In this document: positions 56,001 to 62,320 of the stretch, one piece after another
How positions within the stretch are numbered: the first letter of the stretch is position 1
Layout: each line of letters begins with the position of its first letter
NCBI GenBank assembly: GCA_006503475.1
Contig: RSEH01000034.1
Coordinates: 62,001-126,000 of the forward strand
From: Stentor roeselii
Lineage: Eukaryota > Ciliophora > Heterotrichea > Heterotrichida > Stentoridae
Reading direction: 5' to 3'
DNA length: 64,000 nt
Made by a program: the position numbers and the translations under genes
The notes under the pieces: generated by a model
What the model was told of the DNA's origin: nothing
What the model saw: the letters and a program-made list of their open reading frames with translations, nothing else
The model's database searches: none

Positions 56001-57275
56001 AACTCGAGTTGGGAGATATTTTTAACTTTATGCAACAGACTACAAGTTTCAAATGTAAACATTCCACACAAGCTAGTCCTCATCATCTTAGAAGACCTGA
56101 CATTGATTTACTCGACTGACTACAAAGAACCCTACCAAGAAAAGTGCCTTCACACACTTTACCTTCTGCTAAACGGACTTCTTGAAGCCAGTAAACTCGA
56201 AGCCACTTTGACCCAATGCAAAATTCTGCAAGAACAAAAAGAAGTCTTCGATTTCCTCGAAAAATTTTCAGGTTTTTTAATAAAAAACAAAATCAGTCTC
56301 ACTACTCATCTTCGGTTTCTTCTCAAGTTCTGCAAATACGACGGGCAAGACTCGCATTCAGACGGTCTTTGCAGAAGAGCTTTAAAAGGCTTAGAAGCGA
56401 TCATCGGGAAAGAGCCGACATGCATCGTTCCAGTAGTGACAGACCTACTCGCGACCTTTGAAGACCTGCTAATTGCGCGTTACAACCCAGAGACCCTGCT
56501 ACTGATGAACGTGACCTGCAAAGGCGCTCTTCCCTTGTTTTACGTGGCAGGGGAGAGCTTTTTGAACTTGCTTCCTCTGATCATGAAGTACAACTGCTGG
56601 GACAAGCTTCTTGGCCTGTTGTCAAACCTGCTGCTTCCTGAAGAGTCACTCTTGGAAACCCTTAGCAAGACCGCCCTGGAAGACATGATGAAAACAAGTG
56701 AAAAACTCGATATTCAAATCGCGAAGGCCATCACAGAACAACTCATTCCTGCTTCTATGAACATGCAAAACGCTGTTCAAAAACAACTTATCGACCTTTT
56801 GGATAAAGGATGTGAAAATTATTACCAGGTCTATAGAAGCTATGAGTTTAGTGTTGATGAGTCTTTTAGCTTCGCTTGCTTGACTGGACTTTTTGAACTC
56901 TCTCGTGTCAGGGAACCTACTCAAGAGGAAGAAGATAAAAAACCTGTCGCTGAAGACCCGCTTTATTTGAAGGTTGCGAAAAAAACTACTCCGGTTCTTG
57001 TTAGGAGATGTCAGGAATTACTTGAAAAATTTGTGAATGAAGAAAAGGGAATGGGAATCATGCCGCTGCCTAAACATCGCGAAATGGAACTTGTTAAACT
57101 TTTGGAACTTATTAAAAAACTTGAGGTTCCTGAAGGCGTTTTGAAGAAACCTGGAAAAAAAGCTCATTTGTTTGAATTGTATTTAGTTTTGTGTGATTTG
57201 GTCATTGCTAAGGAAGTTGAGGTTAAGGATGCACTGAGGGATGTTTTGATTGAGTTTTTTAGTCAAGTAGATTAA
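53082..57275 (+). CDS. MON2: MON2-like protein (Sec7-family scaffold), 1397 aa
   Basis: The N-terminus matches the DCB domain of MON2/Sec7-type Arf-GEFs: LESDLRIISTEGKKKSSQIKD, VKGVGVVKIYTHIINILQKL, NTASASLRQLVDITFEKLYD. HEAT-like helices continue along the whole chain, and no catalytic Sec7 domain is seen, as in MON2. Conserved-looking C-terminal blocks include SRLEVRHSALHSLHVAL and WEETFHIFTQNLGKLF. MON2 acts at the trans-Golgi/endosome with Dopey and flippases; a P4-ATPase lies 5 kb away, although proximity means little in this genome. Human MON2 is about 1700 aa, so this is somewhat short. ATG 53082 follows AGTAATAAATA. Confidence 0.85.
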   Translation: MSLHDSLESDLRIISTEGKKKSSQIKDLADKALVDLRKSPMIPSDSILQVVESVKGVGVVKIYTHIINILQKLLTHHLIDSISIISVLEFLSSIILEVNEESLQLKSLQTIMLVLNPQVVILTEDLVGIVWKLSLSLQNFKSALVRNTASASLRQLVDITFEKLYDCKDRPDSCEAKSIGESSVVLFRYINELVAGNHIMWTGEKCKMKAEGVGLLISIISRKNFASCLSLEWKKELERTMMVLKDNLSESIEEGYTNLCISACVHIVNLTQTGHEHLTRLKPYIEGRTFPDWIKISALEAVTLILRKPNQLESLLVDEILVKLFESCGKAAVELVDNDDGKNSKAKVRIVIEILSHLVECFTDYCMRNRLVLNEGVLSDKNAESLLFQIWKPCLALISALLNINLSENQLQSVLTIYQSLINFLGTFALVQGREATISSLAIHSKPTGTALTYKQLLCFKTLLNVAHGLHCVLDMKSWHRILNNFQVLDTFLKSCKSEDETTILKTALDNLFTSTSSWSLAALTEFIGALGQLALEYMEALSSNDKKVSVTRIFGLDKLITVTLSNLDRVHLFWDNIAVYLDCTCNSKSSEIKHIGISGLSKLIVKLFKHFVDYPPQVNETSKWSNWQKTLFASLHELASKQEAEVYKSIYSILQSCGAQLDKSGWAVILAILFEQDLGSNSSLAFKCLHLIVNDFLESEELLSCLGKLVSFISKFACSKDINQSIGAVGMYWNLADYLGRVGKDEEDSWWLILGKLKELGQDSRLEVRHSALHSLHVALTTHGSCLSQGLWKRIMENIILDLLRHISSTYFNNATLTQEVPILEPQGFMQAEPSESPPKRGKKNLQISIPTDLAHPLVSETPKFAGKIEMPKEDKIIIHHSRDTLEKQWEETFHIFTQNLGKLFRTYLSNLEKSDEDVFKTPTLKKNWDLLILRLKEGLDHGTTNIITAVLKAVKELLSCPKVSTLFFNKWNSSWEIFLTLCNRLQVSNVNIPHKLVLIILEDLTLIYSTDYKEPYQEKCLHTLYLLLNGLLEASKLEATLTQCKILQEQKEVFDFLEKFSGFLIKNKISLTTHLRFLLKFCKYDGQDSHSDGLCRRALKGLEAIIGKEPTCIVPVVTDLLATFEDLLIARYNPETLLLMNVTCKGALPLFYVAGESFLNLLPLIMKYNCWDKLLGLLSNLLLPEESLLETLSKTALEDMMKTSEKLDIQIAKAITEQLIPASMNMQNAVQKQLIDLLDKGCENYYQVYRSYEFSVDESFSFACLTGLFELSRVREPTQEEEDKKPVAEDPLYLKVAKKTTPVLVRRCQELLEKFVNEEKGMGIMPLPKHREMELVKLLELIKKLEVPEGVLKKPGKKAHLFELYLVLCDLVIAKEVEVKDALRDVLIEFFSQVD

Positions 57276-57504
57276 ATGTATTGGTTATTTTTCTGTGGAT
57301 TGAAGTAGTTTTATTTAATATTTAAGGAATGGAATTAGTTCTGAAAGCATGATCACCTTTTTGTTGAAAATTTCTTCAATTATCTTCAATAAAATATCAA
57401 AGCACTTATAATAAACCTCATAAAAAATGCTAATATTATCCCTTCCCATTTAATCCAAATAATCTCATCAGAATATCCCTTAATTCAAACTAATCTCTAG
57501 TTAC

Positions 57505-58542
57505 TTAACTATCTTGCTCAATAACACTAGAAATCCTGTTGATATCCAGTAATCCGAGCGAGTCAGCAAACCACAAAGTCAAGAAGACACTAGGTCCATT
57601 CCTAAGCATATACTTGCCAAGTCCAACATAAGCTCCATAGATATTATAGTATTCTCCAATAGTTTTCATGCCCCCTTCAGCAAAACTAGCGAAATACGGT
57701 TCACCCTTCGAGTTCCTAGGTGCAAGTTCGACCATCTTCCTAACACTATCAAAAGAGTATCCATAAAGCAATCCCACAAAAGTCCCAAAGCTCAAATACA
57801 ATAGTCTCATCGAGAAATCACTGAAAGATCCTAAAGTTCCTCCAAAATACTTAAAATGCGCACATTTGTCCTTAGCAAAGTCAGTCCAAAACAAAATCCC
57901 TGCAGTTTCTAAACTGTATCTCATCATAACAGGAATACTACTTCGGGTGAAAGGAAGGAGTCCATCATTCTTCGCGATTGAATAAGCAGCGTGGAGATAC
58001 CCTCTGTACCCTCTCGAGTGCTCCTTCGGCAAGATAGTGTCTTGATGGTACCTTCTGGCGACATTAAAAAATGGCACCGGGATCCAAGACGTGACTGCTC
58101 CGATCCAAGCTGAAGTAATCAACTTTTTAAACCAGGCAACGTCGATCACTGCTTCGTCGACAGGGTAGCCTCCGTTGAAGTCTCTCCATAAGTAAAAACG
58201 AGCAGAGTTGAAAGTTAGCCCGAATGCTGAGTAAAAGGCGAGACGTGAACCGAAACCTTGTTGGAATGTATCTGATTTGAAGGCTTCTCGAAGAAAGATA
58301 CGCAACTGCGCGAAGGAACCTGGGAACATGTAAAAACGATGGATCTCGGATAGAGGAGTGTGGATTTGCAGGTATGATGCTGTGATCAGACCTGATGCCG
58401 CTCCTGTCATTATTGACATTTGGAAATTCCACACTGGGCTCCAGTCCTTTGGAGCCACCCAACGGTAACTCTTGGGCCGGACACGGTCCATATGATTCCT
58501 TGATATGACGATCGGCCTTTGTCCTTCAAATTCTTGGAACAT
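57505..58542 (-). CDS. Divergent mitochondrial carrier-like protein, 345 aa
   Basis: About six membrane segments in three pairs (for example QMSIMTGAASGLITASYLQI; ITSAWIGAVTSWIPVPFFNV; RLLYLSFGTFVGLLYGYSFD) with carrier-like features: G-x3-G helices and degenerate signature sites (TPLSEIHR, VPFFNVARR, YSFDSVRKM) in place of P-x-D/E-x2-K/R. It is longer than normal carriers and has lost most charged signature residues, so it may not transport. Divergent carrier-fold proteins are known as structural parts of ciliate respiratory complexes; that is a possible role. ATG 58542 follows CATAATAT. Confidence 0.65.
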   Translation of the reverse strand: MFQEFEGQRPIVISRNHMDRVRPKSYRWVAPKDWSPVWNFQMSIMTGAASGLITASYLQIHTPLSEIHRFYMFPGSFAQLRIFLREAFKSDTFQQGFGSRLAFYSAFGLTFNSARFYLWRDFNGGYPVDEAVIDVAWFKKLITSAWIGAVTSWIPVPFFNVARRYHQDTILPKEHSRGYRGYLHAAYSIAKNDGLLPFTRSSIPVMMRYSLETAGILFWTDFAKDKCAHFKYFGGTLGSFSDFSMRLLYLSFGTFVGLLYGYSFDSVRKMVELAPRNSKGEPYFASFAEGGMKTIGEYYNIYGAYVGLGKYMLRNGPSVFLTLWFADSLGLLDINRISSVIEQDS

Positions 58543-58646
58543 ATATTATGGCTAGCATTTTATGTTTGAAGTAATAGATTTTTATGACTAAGAAGGAAGG
58601 TTTTTCTCGTTTCCCCTTTAAATTTTTCAGTGGTTTGAGAATATAA

Positions 58647-58880
58647 ATGGAAAGTGATACGGAGAAGTTCAATTATATTGAATGTCGCATCGCTGATAGG
58701 ATCAAGCCACTCGAAGATCAACTCTTGGTGCAGGAAGAAATGATTCAAGGACTGAAAACGACCTTAAACGACTTAATCCAAGCCCTCAAAGTGGACCATA
58801 AAAAACTAGACCTGTCTAAACTTTCCTCGAAGACTCCTGGAGAACCTAAATCAGAAAGAAGATCATCTCAGGTAAATTGA
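58647..58880 (+). CDS. Small coiled-coil protein, 77 aa
   Basis: ATG 58647 follows AGAATATAA. Residues ~5-50 are a heptad-rich helix (RIADRIKPLEDQLLVQEEM, IQGLKTTLNDLIQALK); the tail is basic and Ser/Pro-rich. It ends with TGA. The helix with Gln/Glu-rich heptads and a following Pro resembles SlyX-like or small adaptor coiled coils, but no family is assigned. Confidence 0.6.
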   Translation: MESDTEKFNYIECRIADRIKPLEDQLLVQEEMIQGLKTTLNDLIQALKVDHKKLDLSKLSSKTPGEPKSERRSSQVN

Positions 58881-58973
58881 TAATCGAATACTTATAAATA
58901 ACTCTTAATGCAGAAAGTCTTTGAAAGCTCTTTTTCAGAGCCTTGATTTAAATCTTGGCCTTGGATCATAAAA

Positions 58974-59366
58974 ATGTCTGAAGAAGAAAAAGCTCAGACT
59001 CCTGCCATTCCTCGAGATGATGAGGATTCGATATTTGACTTGATAGTCAAGAGAAAAATTCCTTCGAATGTTGTTTATGAAGATGATCTTGTTATGGCTT
59101 TTAGAGATATTTCTCCTCAGGCACCTGTGCATATTGTTCTGGTCCCTAAACATCGAGATGGACTTACGAGGCTTTTTAATGCTGAGGAGAGACATAAGGG
59201 GATTTTAGGTCATTTGATGTGGGCTGCGTCTCACATAGCAAGACAAGAGCATCTGGAAGAAGGATGGAGACTTGTAGTGAACGATGGAGTGAACGGTTCT
59301 CAATCAGTCTACCACTTACATCTGCACATTCTAGGCGGAAGAAAACTGGGATGGCCTCCAGGTTAA
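58974..59366 (+). CDS. HINT1: HIT-family nucleotide hydrolase (HINT), 130 aa
   Basis: The histidine triad HLHLHILGG is at ~112-120, with upstream VVNDGVNGSQSVYHLH and the C-terminal WPPG typical of HINT1. The N-terminal part IFDLIVKRKIPSNVVYEDD and PQAPVHIVLVPKHR complete the fold. HINT enzymes cleave the P-N bond of AMP-amines such as AMP-lysine. The chain has a ~10-residue acidic N-terminal extension. ATG 58974 follows CATAAAA. Confidence 0.97.
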   Translation: MSEEEKAQTPAIPRDDEDSIFDLIVKRKIPSNVVYEDDLVMAFRDISPQAPVHIVLVPKHRDGLTRLFNAEERHKGILGHLMWAASHIARQEHLEEGWRLVVNDGVNGSQSVYHLHLHILGGRKLGWPPG

Positions 59367-59380
59367 TAAACTTACCACTA

Positions 59381-61330
59381 TTAATTACTCTCCTTCTTCA
59401 ACTCAATCAATTCATTCAACTTCTCATCAAGTTCAGCAGCGAGATTTCCAAACTTTCTCTTCGAGTTATTCAAAATCTTCGATAAATCCGCCAAAGCACT
59501 TGAGTCATTTTGCGCAGGTTTAAAAATCGAAGGACGACCTTTAGTGATTCGAGTGTTCAACTTGCTAGGTTTAGGGTAAGTGGTTTGATTATCATTGTAA
59601 TTTCCGTTTTTATCATCATCAGTTCCTATTTGATCATGAATAGTTCTTTTAATAATCGAGGCTTTCTTCTCAGCAAGATTTTTAATGATCGTGAACTGAC
59701 CAGGAAAAGCTTTTCCAACCTTTTTGATGACTTTTCCGGGCAAGGCGAAACCAGTGGAGCGCTTGTAAACGACGTACCTGGCGAAACTTGGTTCATCGAA
59801 ATAAACGAAGTAATCTCCAAGTACTGACTTTTTTTTATACTCGTATAAAGAGCTGAATTCTCCGTTTATCTTCAGACCTACCCTGACCTCCCCTTCTTCC
59901 AAGAACATGACTTCAGTGGGAATCGTGTTTTCTTTTATCACATAAGCGCCTTTTCTATATATCCTTGGCTGAATGTGAAGACATACGAAGTACCTGAAAT
60001 CGTCTTTATCACCGAAAAAGACTTTGAACTTGTAAAAGATGTCTTTGAATAAATGGTCTAATATCTTGCATCGTAGGTTTTCAGGAATACTGTTTAAAAA
60101 ACTGTTGTGAAAACTTAGGTATGAATCGCTTTCCTGGTAATTCCAGTGCTTCTCTGCTAACACCCTAGCCCGGTCGTTGTTGAAGTAAAAGTTGAAATGT
60201 TCTAAGATTTTTTGCTTTAGTTTTGGGCGAAGTTTTCCGTAGTTTAATTCTATTGAACTGACCCAGATCTCCGAGTCCCCTACTCGCTCATCATTTTTTC
60301 CTGAGTTCTTTAGCCGATTGATGGTATCCGTGGCTTTTCCCATCGAATAAGCATACATAGTAGGACCAATGATAAGTAAAAGAATACAAAACCCCATTTC
60401 ATATTTATTCCGAGCACTTAAGTCTCCATATCCAACAGTCATCAAAGTGGTATAAATAAAATACCAAGTTTTAATAAGTTGCTCTCCATTCGTCAGTAGT
60501 TCATATCCGTAATCATCCTCAAAGTTCGGTTTTTCATTTTTATACTCTTTCACAATCCGAATGTAGTACATCCATATGCAAGCCAACGAATAAGACGTGA
60601 AAAGCATTCCAAGTATCTGATAAATAAGACTCCAAAAGAAGTTCAAAACAATCACAAGTCTCTTGCTAGTCCTATGATCAATAAACTTTAATCTTTCCAC
60701 AAAACTTCTAATCAAATTGTTCATCGGAATCATCACAATAAGCTTCGGCATTTTAAAAACTCTAAACAACCTCAGCCAATACTCAGCATTAGGATGACCT
60801 GAAAAATGCAAAGGCAATAAAGAAGCGATATCTAAAATCATCCAAGCTCTGAAGTACTTGAAAACAATTCCCTGAAAAGAGTTGACGGGTCGACCTTTCA
60901 AGGTGGTCTTGGTGATGAACTTCAAGAGAAAGTCGAGGATGAAGCAAGCCCAGACGAAATAATCGAAATTTAACAAGTCGCCAGTTGGATGCTCGTATCC
61001 CAAGAAGTAAAGACTGGTGATCACTGAGTATTGAACTAGGATCAGCATGTAAATGTCGAAGATTTTCTTCACTGGGTTGTCTTTTGAAATTAGAGGGAAT
61101 CCGTGACGCTCTTCTGGGTTGTTTTCAACTAGAGTCGACTTCAAAGAGGTTAAAAACCTGAGAGTCCTTGCGGCCATTGAAGGTCTTCTGACCTCAGTTT
61201 TATGCTTTTCTAGATTAAAATCTTGCCCATCATCTTGAATTGTATTGATTCCGTCACTTATCTTCCCATATAAGAACTGATTTGAAGTTGAGACAGTTTC
61301 ATGGGGTAATTCAGCTTCTTTCGTTTCCAT
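59381..61330 (-). CDS. Voltage-gated K+ channel with cyclic-nucleotide-binding domain, 649 aa
   Basis: Six membrane helices and a pore lie at ~90-330. The filter is at ~297-303 (TLMTVGYGD); S4 is weakly charged (WLRLFRVFKMPKLIVM). A C-linker leads to a cyclic-nucleotide-binding domain at ~445-555 (KGAYVIKENTIPTEVMFLEE, VLGDYFVYFDE). This is the EAG/HCN-like layout. The usual phosphate-binding R-T/S-A of the domain is changed to A-R-Y, so nucleotide binding may be lost. The channel would set membrane potential or ciliary excitability. The Lys/Glu-rich C-terminal helix could form a coiled coil. Many related channels exist in ciliates. ATG 61330 follows AATTTTTAAATAA. Confidence 0.93.
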   Translation of the reverse strand: METKEAELPHETVSTSNQFLYGKISDGINTIQDDGQDFNLEKHKTEVRRPSMAARTLRFLTSLKSTLVENNPEERHGFPLISKDNPVKKIFDIYMLILVQYSVITSLYFLGYEHPTGDLLNFDYFVWACFILDFLLKFITKTTLKGRPVNSFQGIVFKYFRAWMILDIASLLPLHFSGHPNAEYWLRLFRVFKMPKLIVMIPMNNLIRSFVERLKFIDHRTSKRLVIVLNFFWSLIYQILGMLFTSYSLACIWMYYIRIVKEYKNEKPNFEDDYGYELLTNGEQLIKTWYFIYTTLMTVGYGDLSARNKYEMGFCILLLIIGPTMYAYSMGKATDTINRLKNSGKNDERVGDSEIWVSSIELNYGKLRPKLKQKILEHFNFYFNNDRARVLAEKHWNYQESDSYLSFHNSFLNSIPENLRCKILDHLFKDIFYKFKVFFGDKDDFRYFVCLHIQPRIYRKGAYVIKENTIPTEVMFLEEGEVRVGLKINGEFSSLYEYKKKSVLGDYFVYFDEPSFARYVVYKRSTGFALPGKVIKKVGKAFPGQFTIIKNLAEKKASIIKRTIHDQIGTDDDKNGNYNDNQTTYPKPSKLNTRITKGRPSIFKPAQNDSSALADLSKILNNSKRKFGNLAAELDEKLNELIELKKESN

Positions 61331-61377
61331 TTATTTAAAAATTAAAATAGGATATTTATAAGAATTTCTGAATTAGA

Positions 61378-62316
61378 CTAGCTACAAAGATGCTGACATG
61401 AATAACAATACCTCGGGTCTTGAATCACGAATTTTTCAAGGTCACACAAGGGAAAGTCTTTCGGACCTAAACAAAGCTCGCATTTTTCAGTCATTTTCAC
61501 TGGAACCAGCTTAGAAGCTGTTCTTAACAAAGTGTGAGTCGTTGACGGGAATTTACTTTGAAGGGTACTCAAAAAACCCTCGATCAAAAAATCAATACTC
61601 GGCTTTTCGAAGTCTTCTGAGAACTTTTGGTGAAGGACTGGAAGACGATGAAGAAAATGGTAAATTCCAACTTCTTTATCTAGTAACTCACGCATTGGTT
61701 TCGCTAGTTTTGTGCCTTCAAATTCAAGAAGTTCTCCAGAAAAAGTATTAACTGAGACCCCTGCACCTTTGCACATGCCTGAAAGTACCAGACTTGCGAT
61801 TCTAGAAGCGTTTTCACCAGTGACAACCTTTTTTATGTTGAGATGATCTGCGAATTTTAAGATAAGTTTGTGGGTTTCAATGAAAAGAACCCCTTTTCGC
61901 TTTTCTGGGTCTTGGGGTAAAGCAAGGTTTTCTTGGAAGTCTTCAAGTCGGACTCTGTGAAGAGGGTATTTATAAGTTTCTTGCACCCAGTTTAAGTATT
62001 CGTTGATGTCCTCAGAGCGCATTGGTAAAAAGCTCGAAGTGTCAACAAACAAAATCTCAGGTAAAAACTTCATCATTTTACTTGTTTTTTCAGGGTTATT
62101 GCAAGAGTCCATCAAGTGCAGCAAGCAAGTAGACTTCATGCCTCCAGAAACACAAATAAGTATCTTCTCTCCATTTCTAGGTAAAATGCTAGTTTTCAAA
62201 GTACAACGAAAAGAATGTTCAGTATTCTTCACAAAGCAATCTTTGCAAACAAGTTGAAGTCTTATCTTATAAACAGCCTTTTGAGAATGGCACTTATAAC
62301 ATAAAACTTCTGACAT
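61378..62316 (-). CDS. CTU2: Cytoplasmic tRNA 2-thiolation protein 2 (CTU2/NCS2), 312 aa
   Basis: An N-terminal Cys pair set (CYKCHSQKAVYKIR, VCKDCFVKN) followed by HSFRCTLKT is as in CTU2. The PP-loop-like ICVSGGMKSTCLLHLM is at ~53-68. A HKLILKFADHLNIKKVVTGEN block and C-terminal CELC / CYSC zinc-type pairs follow. CTU1-CTU2 put sulfur on U34 of Lys, Glu and Gln tRNAs using Urm1. At 312 aa it is shorter than human CTU2 (515), mainly in the linkers. ATG 62316 sits 4 nt from the divergent P4-ATPase start. Confidence 0.88.
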   Translation of the reverse strand: MSEVLCYKCHSQKAVYKIRLQLVCKDCFVKNTEHSFRCTLKTSILPRNGEKILICVSGGMKSTCLLHLMDSCNNPEKTSKMMKFLPEILFVDTSSFLPMRSEDINEYLNWVQETYKYPLHRVRLEDFQENLALPQDPEKRKGVLFIETHKLILKFADHLNIKKVVTGENASRIASLVLSGMCKGAGVSVNTFSGELLEFEGTKLAKPMRELLDKEVGIYHFLHRLPVLHQKFSEDFEKPSIDFLIEGFLSTLQSKFPSTTHTLLRTASKLVPVKMTEKCELCLGPKDFPLCDLEKFVIQDPRYCYSCQHLCS

Positions 62317-62320
62317 TATA
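62317..62320. promoter_or_regulatory. Four-base divergent start region (CAT-TATA-ATG)
   Basis: The start codons of CTU2 (minus) and the P4-ATPase (plus) are separated only by TATA, giving CATTATAATG. Neither gene has another in-frame ATG close by that would widen the gap without removing conserved protein. Confidence 0.55.
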
